Source of the DNA: a virus
IMG/VR virus record: IMGVR_UViG_3300025869_000076
Location: 1-27,280 of that record
Reading direction: 5' to 3' (one strand)
Length of the DNA: 27,280 bases
Each line of letters starts with the position of its first letter. Within the stretch, counting starts at the first letter, position 1. The notes under the pieces were generated by a model, which saw nothing but the letters and a program-made list of their open reading frames with translations, did not search any database and had not been told where the DNA came from. The translations under genes were made by a program, and so were the position numbers. Positions 6,832 to 16,600 of this stretch are shown here, one piece after another.

Positions 6832-9800
6832 TGGCTAAAGAAGTAAAAGTAAGTATTATTGTAGACGACAACGGCACTATGCGCCTTACAGAAAAGAGCG
6901 CTAAAAAGCTCGGTGCGGGTCTTGAAAAAGCTGGTAAATCTGCCCAGACTGCCGACCGTCAATTAAAAGGTGTAGCACAAGCCAGCAGCGGCGCAGGCAA
7001 AAACTTTTCAAAACAAGCTCAAGGAATTTCGGGTGGTATTGTTCCCGCTTACGCTGCTTTAGCCGCCCAGGTATTTGCTGTAGGCGCCGCTTTTCGATTC
7101 CTTAAAGATGCGGGTAACTTAGTAACTTTAGAAACAGGGCAGCAAGCATACGCCTCTTCTACAGGTATAGCTTTAAAAACTCTTACGAAAAATATAATAG
7201 ATGCTACTGATGCTCAGGTTACTTTTACTGACGCCGCACAAGCCGCAGCAATTGGTACTGCGGCAGGACTAACCACATCCCAACTAGAAGGCTTGGGAAA
7301 AGCTGCAAAAGACGTTTCTATAGTTCTTGGGAGGGATGTTACTGATTCTTTTAATCGTTTAGTAAGAGGTGTTACAAAAGCAGAACCGGAATTGTTGGAC
7401 GAACTTGGTATTATATTAAGACTCAAAGACGCCACCCAAACTTACGCCGATTCTATAGGTAAAAATGTTAATGACTTAAATGCTTTTCAACGCTCCCAGG
7501 CTGTAGCCAACGATGTACTTACTCAGACAGAAGAAAAATACTCAAAAATCTTAGCTATATCCGATCCTCAAGCTAACCAATTTAATCAATTCGGAAAATC
7601 TTTTGATGATCTAGTTAATACAATAAAGAAAGGAATAAATTTTCTTGCAGCTCCTCTAGCGGGGTTTCTTGCTATGAACCCTTTTGCTTCCTTATTGCTA
7701 GCGGCTCCTTTATTAAAAGGATTTCTTAATTTAATAATACCACAAATTTCAGAATTTTCTACAGGGGCAATACAAGGATTGGATGGTATAGGCGATTCAG
7801 TAAAAGAACTACAGAGAAATTTAAAAGTAGACGCTATAGAATTAGGAGCTTTAAAAGGAGATACTGAAACAGCAAAATTATTATTAGACGATGCAGGAAA
7901 ATCGGCAGTTAAGCTGGGAGAAAAGTATAAGATTCCTTTTATTGGTCTTCAAAAGCTAAAGAACGAAGGAAATATAGCAGGCAGAACTTTAAAAACTGCT
8001 ATTAAGCAGGCTACTGAAGGCACAGGTAAATTCGCTGGGCAAACTTTAGAAGTTAGAAGAAAGTTTATTAATGCTTTTAAGGATATGGAGATTGCTCAAA
8101 CCATCTTAGCAGGAAAATCTGCTGTAGCAGCTAAACAAGTATCTAATTTTTGGGTTTCAGCTTATGCGAGAATTAAACTAGCGGCAGTTAGTTTTGCTTC
8201 TACAGCTATATCATGGACTTCTAAACTAGTAAAATTTACTGGGGCTGCTATTTCAAGATTTTTACCTTTCATAGGGGCTCTTACTCTTGCTTTTGAGTTT
8301 ATTCCTGACTCTGTAAAAAGATTTATCAATTCCTTTTTAGGTATTAGGAGTGTAGAGAAAGATGTTAAGAAACTTCTTGAGAAAGTAGAGAGTTTAAATG
8401 ATGAATATACAGCTTTCGCCAAAACTCAGAGAGCTCTAGGCTCAGATTTAGATGATAACTATTCTGTTAGCTTAAAAACTTTATCAGCTGTAGGTCAGTT
8501 AGTAAAATCTCTGTCTATTACTGACGAGAAAGATCTTTTAAAGAATTATAATGAAGAATTAAAATTTCTAGCGACTAGTACGGCTAATGTCGCTGCTGTA
8601 GCGGATAAAGCGCAAAAAGCCTTAAATGAAGCCTTTGGGTCAGAATATTTTGATACTGGTGCTGCTGATAATAAAAACATAGACACGCTGAAAGAATACA
8701 TAAAGCAAAGGCTGGAATCTATAACTGTTACGGAGTTGCAAGGAGACTCGGTAGAGAGATACAGAGAACAACTAGAGCTAGTTAATAATACTCTAGATAG
8801 AGGTACGGAGTTAAGCGGTAAACAGATTAAAGATTTACTAAGAGCTAGAACTAATTTCGAAGAGTTAACAAGTGAAGTAGATTCCTATAAAAAATCTTTA
8901 GAGGACTTAGGCCCTAGAATGACCAAAACTCTTAACGATTTAGTGCCTAGCAATCCTTTAAAAGATTTGATAGATGATTTTGATACTATAGAAACGGCTA
9001 TTTTTTCTATTAATAAAGGTCAACAAAATTTTGTGGCGCTAACAAAGAAAGGAGAAGAACTCCTGCTCAATATAGGGGTTCAAGAAAGAAAAATTCTACT
9101 TAATGAATTAATAAAAAATGACCTTATAGAAAGAAGACTAGAATTAGAACAACGTATTGCTATGGATAAAATTATTAGAGAAAAGCAATTTATAGCTGCA
9201 TCTTTATACTCAAGTAAAAGACAGTTAATACAGCAAAAATCAGTACAAACTCAGCTAAATTTAGAAGATGATATACTTAGAAAAAAGCAAAGTATTTCTC
9301 TAATCTTAGATAACATAGCTGCTAAAGGAGAAAAATTAACTAAAGGACAGATAGATACTTTAAGTTTAGAACAAGCACAGATAGAATTATTAGAAAAACA
9401 ATTAGAGACTATAAAAAAACAAGAAGAATCGGCCTATAAACTTGGTATGGCTTTAAAAAATGGACTAGAAACTGGTCTTGAAACTAATATTTATGACCTA
9501 TTAATAGGGGACGAGACTAGTTTTAAAGACGCTATACTTAAAAGTGCAAGCACTGCAGCAAAAACTGCAGCGAAAGAATTAGCTGGACAAATAACCGACA
9601 GTATTATGGGTAGTGTATTTGGAAAAAAGGAAACCGAAGAAGAGAAACGAAATAGAAAATTGCTAGAAACTTTTCAGTCTGGCGGAGAGGATGTTAAACA
9701 GAAAATAATAGAGGCTTTTTCTCAAGCCCAAAGTAACTTTGCAGCTTTTGAGAAAGATCCTAACTCTGGAACTTTTGGTACTACGAAGTTACAAGAAGAA

Positions 9801-10661
9801 ACGGCTCTTGTTAAAAAAGTAGAAAATATAGATGGATTGAATTCTACAAAGGTTTTAGAAACAGCGACTAAATCTTCTGTTTCTTTAAAGTCTTCTGATA
9901 GAGGTAATACTGTGGATAATCCTGTCTACGTTCACGTAGTAAACTTTCCTGTTGCTATGGGTGGGGGAATGGGCGTAAATGCAGACGGTCCTAACTCTAT
10001 AGCCGCCAAAGGTAGTCTCGGAAGCGTTATAGGTGGGATGGGTGTGAATAGCAAGCCTGAGAAAAAGTATACCAGAGATAACGGAGAAGAAATAGTACAA
10101 GAATGGTCATCTGACGTTTCGGCATCTGTAGCAAGTATCGAGAACCTAAATAGAATACAAGCAGAAAGAACCGAAGAAGCTATGAGTACCTCTCTGGAGT
10201 CTTCCAAAGAGCTTTCAAAAGGAGCTTTCTCTCTTAATAATCTACCATCTCTGCTTATGTCTGTACTTGGTGGAGGGGGATTTAATGTGGGAGATATTAT
10301 TGGAGGCATCTTCGGGGCCGCTGCTGGGGGTATTATGCCTGGAGGAGTTACTGGATATGCTAATGGGGGTATCGTAAAACGGCCCACTGTCGGACTTGTA
10401 GGTGAAGGTAAAATGAACGAAGCCGTAGTACCTCTTCCAGATGGCAAAGCTATTCCAGTGAATATGGGCTCCGGTATGGGACAAAATAACAATGTTACTG
10501 TGAACGTGTCTATGGACGGGCAAGGCAACTCACAATCAGAGTCTAATAGTGATGGACAAATGGGGGCCAACATGGGTAAACTCATTGCTGGTGCGGTTCA
10601 AGATGAGCTACAACGTCAAAAACGTCCTGGCGGGATTCTTAGCCCCTATGGAGCAGCATAA
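6831..10661 (+). CDS. Tail tape measure protein
   Basis: A 1276-residue protein that sets tail length and is ejected during infection. Seen in order: a short N-terminal beta/helical part, a hydrophobic segment at 69-91 followed by a typical tape-measure domain (DAAQAAAIGTAAGLTTSQL), hydrophobic stretches at about 270-305 and 474-494 that may insert in the host membrane, long helical coiled-coil regions from about 500 to 880, and a Gly-rich C-terminus (about 1139-1212) with the family signature GYANGGIVKRPTVGLVGEG then EAVVPLPDGKAIPVNMG. Start overlaps the previous stop (TAATG) with AAGGA at 6824-6828. By the usual 0.15 nm per residue, the tail would be roughly 190 nm long (inference). Confidence 0.95.
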   Translation: MAKEVKVSIIVDDNGTMRLTEKSAKKLGAGLEKAGKSAQTADRQLKGVAQASSGAGKNFSKQAQGISGGIVPAYAALAAQVFAVGAAFRFLKDAGNLVTLETGQQAYASSTGIALKTLTKNIIDATDAQVTFTDAAQAAAIGTAAGLTTSQLEGLGKAAKDVSIVLGRDVTDSFNRLVRGVTKAEPELLDELGIILRLKDATQTYADSIGKNVNDLNAFQRSQAVANDVLTQTEEKYSKILAISDPQANQFNQFGKSFDDLVNTIKKGINFLAAPLAGFLAMNPFASLLLAAPLLKGFLNLIIPQISEFSTGAIQGLDGIGDSVKELQRNLKVDAIELGALKGDTETAKLLLDDAGKSAVKLGEKYKIPFIGLQKLKNEGNIAGRTLKTAIKQATEGTGKFAGQTLEVRRKFINAFKDMEIAQTILAGKSAVAAKQVSNFWVSAYARIKLAAVSFASTAISWTSKLVKFTGAAISRFLPFIGALTLAFEFIPDSVKRFINSFLGIRSVEKDVKKLLEKVESLNDEYTAFAKTQRALGSDLDDNYSVSLKTLSAVGQLVKSLSITDEKDLLKNYNEELKFLATSTANVAAVADKAQKALNEAFGSEYFDTGAADNKNIDTLKEYIKQRLESITVTELQGDSVERYREQLELVNNTLDRGTELSGKQIKDLLRARTNFEELTSEVDSYKKSLEDLGPRMTKTLNDLVPSNPLKDLIDDFDTIETAIFSINKGQQNFVALTKKGEELLLNIGVQERKILLNELIKNDLIERRLELEQRIAMDKIIREKQFIAASLYSSKRQLIQQKSVQTQLNLEDDILRKKQSISLILDNIAAKGEKLTKGQIDTLSLEQAQIELLEKQLETIKKQEESAYKLGMALKNGLETGLETNIYDLLIGDETSFKDAILKSASTAAKTAAKELAGQITDSIMGSVFGKKETEEEKRNRKLLETFQSGGEDVKQKIIEAFSQAQSNFAAFEKDPNSGTFGTTKLQEETALVKKVENIDGLNSTKVLETATKSSVSLKSSDRGNTVDNPVYVHVVNFPVAMGGGMGVNADGPNSIAAKGSLGSVIGGMGVNSKPEKKYTRDNGEEIVQEWSSDVSASVASIENLNRIQAERTEEAMSTSLESSKELSKGAFSLNNLPSLLMSVLGGGGFNVGDIIGGIFGAAAGGIMPGGVTGYANGGIVKRPTVGLVGEGKMNEAVVPLPDGKAIPVNMGSGMGQNNNVTVNVSMDGQGNSQSESNSDGQMGANMGKLIAGAVQDELQRQKRPGGILSPYGAA

Positions 10662-11038
10662 TGACAATTGGTATTAATGTAGGAGGAGCCTCTGGCTTTG
10701 TAACTCCAGATAGAAATTTCTCGAAGAAAACAAAACCAAGAGTACTAAAAGTTTCTTTTGGGGATGGATATGAACAAAGATTAAAAGAGGGTATCAACAC
10801 TCTTATGCAAAATTTTAACGTATCTTTTAATAATCGCCCTACACAAGAAATAGATGATATTGTAGACTTTCTAGACTCTAAAGGAGGTACTACTTCCTTT
10901 AATTTCACTATTCCTGACCCAGACGGTGTTGGAGATGAAACAACCGTGAAGGTAGTCTGCGAAGATTATAATCAAGTATATTATAATTTAAATATTGGTT
11001 CCTGTACCGCAACACTTAGAAGAGTATATGAAGCATGA
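10661..11038 (+). CDS. Minor tail protein, lambda gpM-like
   Basis: A 125-residue protein with the gpM (Phage_min_tail) pattern: VLKVSFGDGYEQR near residue 30, a strand with NFNVSFNN, a helix IDDIVDFLDSKGGTTSF, and C-terminal strands ending CTATLRRVYEA. In lambda, gpM is part of the distal tail ring joining tube and tip. It overlaps the tape measure stop (TAATG) and is coupled to the next gene by ATGA. Confidence 0.88.
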   Translation: MTIGINVGGASGFVTPDRNFSKKTKPRVLKVSFGDGYEQRLKEGINTLMQNFNVSFNNRPTQEIDDIVDFLDSKGGTTSFNFTIPDPDGVGDETTVKVVCEDYNQVYYNLNIGSCTATLRRVYEA

Positions 11039-12219
11039 GCGACATCATAAAAACAGTACAACTACAAGATCCTGGTTCGGAACTGGTGGTACTCTACGAT
11101 CTAGAGTATTCTTCAGGTAGTTTTGCCCACTTCTTCGCCGGTTTAGACGATGACTTAACAGAACTACAGTTTCGAGATTCTGCAGGAGCCGTTCAAACTT
11201 ATGAAGCTCTGCCCCTTGAAGCTGATGGATTTGATATCTCTAGCGACGGAGCCTATTCTCGTCCCGAGATAACAGTAGCAAATATTGAAAGCGTATTTAA
11301 AGATGCTATCGGAGGCTTAGACTTTCAAGACCTTATAGGAAAAAGACTTACTAGAAGAACTACTCTTAAAAAATACTTAGTGGGAGAGTCTAACGATTCC
11401 GGCGCAGGTAATCCTCCCGTAGAATTCCCAAAAATAGTATATGTTATTGATAGGTTAAAGTCTAAAACTATTATATCAGCAACTTTTGAACTGGCGGCAC
11501 CTTTTGATTTAGCAGGAATTATGTTACCTAGAAGAATCGTAGTAGGAGGAGCTTGCCCTTGGAAGTATAAAGGGGTGAATAATTCTTCTCCTCGCGGAGG
11601 CTGCACTTGGAAGTCCGAAACTTTGGGTGAAGGTACTACTGCAGGGGGAGATGCTATATATATGAATGAATATGATGAGTATATAGTTCCAATAACAATA
11701 TCTTTCTCTACTGTAGGATCTAGTGTTACAAAAGGTGCTTATTACAGTACTTCTACTAACATAGATAGAGTTAATCAAGATGGAAGTACTACCTCTGTTG
11801 CAGCAACTAATTATTGGCAGGCAGTAAGAGACCAAGCTTCCAACCCTACTCAGCCTTCTGATTCTGATAAATTTTACTGGAGAAGAGTTAGGGTATACAC
11901 TACCGAAGTATCTTTCGGAACTACTAATCCAGCGTATACCTACAGGCAAGTGGGGCATAACACTTATATACTATCGACTGCTGGCGCTCTATGGAGAGCA
12001 AAAAGATACGCAACAGCAAATACTACTATCTCACCGAATGCGTTTAGTTTTATAGAAGGAGCTTACTGGACTTCTGGAGATATTTGTGGTAAGAAAGTAA
12101 CTTCCTGCTCTTTAAGGTTTCAATCAAAGATACACTCAACTATTACTGGCGGAGTGGCTGTAGATAAGACTAAACAACCTTTACCTTTTGGAGGATTCCC
12201 GGGTGCTAAACAAAGATAA
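11035..12219 (+). CDS. Minor tail protein, lambda gpL-like with predicted iron-sulfur site
   Basis: A 394-residue protein in the lambda L position. The N-terminal half follows gpL, with the beta-rich opening (ELVVLYDLEYSSG), AYSRPEITVANIE, and the VVGGACPWKYKG motif. It contains exactly four cysteines: 174 (ACPW), 190 (GCTW), 351 (DICGKK) and 358 (TSCSLRF). Four conserved cysteines of lambda gpL coordinate an iron-sulfur cluster, so the same is expected here. Between the second and third Cys lie about 160 residues (191-350), much more than in the 232-residue lambda protein; this looks like an inserted beta domain with many Thr, Ser and Tyr. The C-terminus PFGGFPGAKQR is the usual gpL ending. 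Confidence 0.87.
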   Translation: MSDIIKTVQLQDPGSELVVLYDLEYSSGSFAHFFAGLDDDLTELQFRDSAGAVQTYEALPLEADGFDISSDGAYSRPEITVANIESVFKDAIGGLDFQDLIGKRLTRRTTLKKYLVGESNDSGAGNPPVEFPKIVYVIDRLKSKTIISATFELAAPFDLAGIMLPRRIVVGGACPWKYKGVNNSSPRGGCTWKSETLGEGTTAGGDAIYMNEYDEYIVPITISFSTVGSSVTKGAYYSTSTNIDRVNQDGSTTSVAATNYWQAVRDQASNPTQPSDSDKFYWRRVRVYTTEVSFGTTNPAYTYRQVGHNTYILSTAGALWRAKRYATANTTISPNAFSFIEGAYWTSGDICGKKVTSCSLRFQSKIHSTITGGVAVDKTKQPLPFGGFPGAKQR

Positions 12220-12904
12220 AGAAATATTAGAGCATCTAATTAGTGTTTATCCAGAAGAAGGTTGCGGGATACTAATAAATAAACGGGGCAAGATAGTATG
12301 GATGGCTTGTGAAAACACTGCAGTAAAGCCAGAAGAAGACTTTGTAATATCCGCAAAAGATTATATAAGAGCAAGTTTACTCGGTGATATACATGCAATA
12401 GTACATAGCCATCCGGATGTAAGCTGTGAGCCTAGCGAAAGCGATATAAAGACGAGTGACTTTTTAGGTATACCATATATTATTTACTCTTTACCTAGCA
12501 TGGAAAAATATGAGTATACACCAAAAAATGTAAGAAATAAATTACTTGGTAGAGATTATGAGTTTGGACAGAGCGATTGCTATTCTCTAGTAAGAGATTA
12601 TTATAAACAAGAATTAGATTTAACACTACCAACAATACTATTTGAAGATGATTGGTGGGATAAAGGATTAAACTACTTTGATGACTTATTCCAGAACTTT
12701 GGATTTGTAGAAGTAGAAAAACCGCAGGAGCACGATGGAATTATTTTTAGCGTGTTTTGTAATGTCCCAAATCATTGCGGGGTTTATTTAGGGGAAGATT
12801 TATTTCTTCACCATGCAGTAAATAGGCTTTCATGTAGAGAATCCATACACTCCGGTTGGGGTCAGCATATAGTGAGATACGTAAGATGCAAACAGTTTAT
12901 TTAA
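12203..12904 (+). CDS. Tail tip protein, lambda gpK-like: JAMM (MPN+) plus NlpC/P60 peptidase
   Basis: A 233-residue two-domain hydrolase. Start is GTG 12203, chosen because GGAGG (12190-12194) lies 8 nt before it; TTG 12188 overlaps this site. It overlaps the gpL-like gene by 17 nt. Domain 1 (1-110) is a JAMM/MPN+ metalloprotease with all zinc and catalytic residues: Glu in PEEGCG (18-19), H68-S-H70, S78 and D81 (HxH-x7-S-x2-D). Domain 2 (116-233) is NlpC/P60: C126 in GQSDCYSL, H191 in NHCGVYLG, H203 as third polar residue. In lambda, K is needed for tail tip assembly; the NlpC part may also cut peptidoglycan peptides during entry. Confidence 0.92.
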   Translation: MLNKDKEILEHLISVYPEEGCGILINKRGKIVWMACENTAVKPEEDFVISAKDYIRASLLGDIHAIVHSHPDVSCEPSESDIKTSDFLGIPYIIYSLPSMEKYEYTPKNVRNKLLGRDYEFGQSDCYSLVRDYYKQELDLTLPTILFEDDWWDKGLNYFDDLFQNFGFVEVEKPQEHDGIIFSVFCNVPNHCGVYLGEDLFLHHAVNRLSCRESIHSGWGQHIVRYVRCKQFI

Positions 12905-13650
12905 ATGGGGGTCTATCTCAGTTCGGAGAAAAATGGACAACGGAGTGTAAGGATATAGCAAGTATCTTTAAACTCATAGAGTGCCAAACTCCTGGGTTTA
13001 GAAAATACTTAACTGATGCAGTAGAAGCTGACGTAGGTTTTGAGATACAAAGAGGTTCTGAATTTTTAGAAAATCCAGAAGAGCTTCTTCTTTCTTTAAA
13101 CGATGAAGATATTATTATTACAGAAGTGCCTTCAGGTTCTAAAAGTGCTGGAGGAAAAATATTGTCTGCTATAGCTATAGCTGTATTAACTTTTTATACT
13201 GCAGGAGCCTTAACGTCGTCGGCGGCCTTGGCCAGTACCTTCGGGGGTAATGCGGCTACGTACGCAACAGCAGCCAAAGTTGTTTCGTACGTAGGGTATT
13301 CAATAGCTATAAATTTAGGTATGGCAGGTATTACTCAACTTCTCGCCCCAGGACCTGAAAGCGATGGTGATAAAAATGATAGTTATCTCTTTAGTGGTCC
13401 TAGCAATAATGGTAAGCAGGGATTACCCGTACCCATTCTATATGGAGAATTGATAGTAGGTGGAATGCCTATCAGTTCTTTTTACTCTAATTCTCCTTTT
13501 AGATCTTCTTTTAGAAACTTCGAGGCACTAGGAGGAACCCCAGGTACAGAAGGGCAAGTATATACAGATGTCAATGGAAACAACCTAGTTTGGCTTGATG
13601 CAATAAAAGATTTCATAAACCTGAGCGATATAGACGCTATTTATAGTTAA
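12886..13650 (+). CDS. Tail assembly protein, lambda gpI-like
   Basis: A 254-residue protein starting at ATG 12886 (MQTVYLNGGLSQFG), overlapping the K-like gene by 19 nt; an upstream TTG at 12856 in the same frame is not needed. The N-terminal 80 residues look like the beta-grasp domain of gpI; residues about 85-155 are hydrophobic and rich in Ala and Gly (ILSAIAIAVLTFYTAG, then NLGMAGITQLLAPGP); then comes the family motif SYLFSGPSNNGKQGLPVPI and YGELIVGG. In lambda, I is required for tip assembly with J and is not found in the mature tail. Ribosome site is weak, so coupling to the upstream gene is likely. Confidence 0.87.
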   Translation: MQTVYLNGGLSQFGEKWTTECKDIASIFKLIECQTPGFRKYLTDAVEADVGFEIQRGSEFLENPEELLLSLNDEDIIITEVPSGSKSAGGKILSAIAIAVLTFYTAGALTSSAALASTFGGNAATYATAAKVVSYVGYSIAINLGMAGITQLLAPGPESDGDKNDSYLFSGPSNNGKQGLPVPILYGELIVGGMPISSFYSNSPFRSSFRNFEALGGTPGTEGQVYTDVNGNNLVWLDAIKDFINLSDIDAIYS

Positions 13651-13661
13651 AGGGAAAAAAG

Positions 13662-16600
13662 ATGATAAATGGAAATATCGGAGGTGGGCCTAACGGCGTC
13701 AACGGCTCTGCTGCAGGAACCAGAAGAGATACCGAGAATCAATACGGGTCTATAACGGATCTAATTGCTGAAGGAGAGATAGAAGGTTTAGTGGCCGGTT
13801 TATCCTCCGTATATTTTAATGGAGTATCTTTAGTAGATACTCAAACCTTTCAAAATATACAGTCTAGAGCGGGTAAACTGTCAGTTTCCGGCACTGCGGT
13901 AACTAACGCTGCAGGGTTGTTTTCTAACGTAAATTTATCAAACGGAGTTAGGTATATTCAAATAAAGGGGGCCGGACGCTCTACTACTCTCTCTGCCTCT
14001 GCCGAAAAAGGGCAGCAAGAAATATCTGTAGCTACTAATAACTTTTTTCAGGAAAAACATACTAAAGATTTTCAAAATTTAAGCCCTGCAAATATAAATG
14101 ATAATGTAAAATACACTATTAGGATACCTGGAGCAGGTCCCGACGGTGAAGAGTATAGAGGTGTTATTACTTCTTTTTTCGGCACCAACGAAGAAAAAGC
14201 CTCTATCTACCCTTCAATAGAAACAACTGTTAGTTCAGGAACAGCTGTTTCTATAGATGAAGTCTCTAGACTCTCCTCTATAACAGATGAAAATTCCGCG
14301 ACTCTTGACTCGGCTGTAGAGACTAATGTCACTAACGCTAACGCAATACTTTCCTATTCAATAGTTTCTACGACTACAGGAACAGGTAACTTAACTTATA
14401 AAAATTCTTTTGCTCATTTAAAGCGGGGTAGTTTAAATCAACTCCCCTATAATGAGTTATACGGAATTCCTTCAGCTTCTTATATTCTGGGATCTAATCA
14501 AGATTTAACCTGGTATGGTAACGGGGTAGGAGGCACAGCTTCTGCTACTATAGTACAGTCTTCAGCATTTTCCTTCGGACAAAACTCTAAAGAAGAGATT
14601 GACGAACTAAAAGTTCAAATTGAGTTTCCTGCTGGCCTACAATTAATTGGCGGCACTGGAGAGTCTAGGTACGCTCATGCAGAATTCCAAATTATTTTAC
14701 AGTACAAAACTTCTCCTAATCAAGCTAGTTTTACTAAACGACTTGTGTGGGGTAATGATTATGGTGGTTCTGAGTTTATAGATTCTTTAAAGTCTGGGCA
14801 ACTACATTTCTGGAATTTAGGCGACGGTGAAACCTCCGACAGCTACGATAAATTTGATCAGTACAAAGATTTCTACATGCGAAGTAAGGATGCTAGATAC
14901 CGAGGACAAGGAAGCACTACTTCGAACGGCACTCCTTCAGGAGAGAGCGGTAGAGCACTCATACAGAAGAAGGGTCAAAATACTGCATTTGTATCTGAAT
15001 TTTCTATAAGTCTAAAAGATTTACAACCTTTACATGATTGGCAGATAGAAGTAAGAAGAATTAGCCCAGACAATGTAAGAGATTATACTTACGCTAATAA
15101 TAGTTTTATCTCCTCTGCTAGACTAAAACTAGTAGAGGCTATTATTGAAGAAAAATTTTCATTTCCGAGAAGTGCTTATGCAGTTGTAGGTTTTGCAGCA
15201 GAGGATTTCGAGCAGCCTCCTAGCAGGGCATACCATTTACGCGGAAAGAAAATAAGAATTCCGAATAACTATTTTACTAGAGAAGAGCTCGGTACTTATC
15301 AAGCAGAATATACTAGAAACATTAGTACCGGGGTATTAGAATCTGCCTATCAACCTTGGACAGGAGGGTTCCGTCAAGAATTAGTTTATACTAATAATCC
15401 TGCTTGGGTATTTTATGATATTCTTACCAATAAAGAATATGGTCTTGGAGACTTTATTCAAGATAGTGATATAGATATTTACTCTTTGTATCAAATTGCT
15501 AGATATTGTGATGAAGTAGTTCCTGACGGGAAAGGAGGACTAGAACCTCGATTTGCTTGTAATGTATATTTAAATTCTCAAGAAGAAAGCTACAAAGTAT
15601 TAAAAGACCTTGCGAGTACTTTTAGATCTATGATGTTTTGGATTGACGGAAAAATAACCGCTATTCAAGATAAACCGAAAGAACCTGTGTATACTTTTAC
15701 TCAAGGTAACGTAGAAGATGGATTGTTTAACTATTCCTACACGGGACAAAGGGCAAGAACTAATCAGGTTAATGCAACTTGGACAGACCCTGATCAATTT
15801 TATGCTCAAACAACAATTACTGTAGATGACACTGCCAACATGATTTCTCAGGGTAGGATTGTGTCCAAAGACGTAGTAGCTTTTGGTTGTACTTCAGAAG
15901 GGCAGGCAAGAAGACTTGCTGCATGGCACTTAGCAACAGATACTACAGAAACAGAAATTGTTAGTTTTACAACGTCTATGAATGCTTCATTTTTACGTCC
16001 AGGGGACGTTATAAATATACAGGATAGGCAGTCCGTAGACTTTGAAGCTAGTGGTAGATTATCCACTGGATCTACTACTACTTCTATAGTATTGGATAGA
16101 ACCGTAGATTTTCCTGGGTCTGGTACTCTAGGGACGGGGTGTAATTTATACTTAATTTTTACAGAGCCTTCCTTTTTCTTACAGCAAGAGTCTGCGGTAA
16201 TAAATGAACAAACGTATAACAGAGGAGAGGTACTTCTAGAGGATAAGGATGAGAACCCATTAATATCTGAAGAACAAGGAATAAACTTACTCGATGACTC
16301 TGGCAATCCTGTATTAGTACAGTATAATAAAAATTCAAGGGTAGAAGTAAAAGAAATCACTAATTCTACCACTTCTGCTTCTACGATTTCTGTTTTGGGA
16401 GCCTTTTCAACTGCTCCCGCCCAAGACACTATTTGGGCTATTAGCAGAGTAGACGATGTCAACTCTCCGGAGATTAGAGAATTTAGAATAGCTGGTATCA
16501 CGGAAGAAGACGGGTTTAAGTATTCTATCGCCGCCACGCAGTATACTAGAGAGAAATTCGATGAGATAGATATAGACTCTCCTGTTTATACGACTACTTA

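Noticed and set aside
9932-10585. 217-residue - strand open frame inside the tape measure gene
   Set aside because: Proline/isoleucine-rich antisense of a Gly-rich C-terminus; lies wholly within a clear gene on the other strand.
12188-12202. TTG 12188 as the start of the K-like gene
   Set aside because: It overlaps the GGAGG (12190-12194) that serves GTG 12203, and the extra residues are the gpL C-terminal coding region in another frame.
15848-16537. 229-residue - strand open frame inside the J-like gene
   Set aside because: Antisense shadow of a well-supported hub protein; no ribosome site and no recognisable domain.
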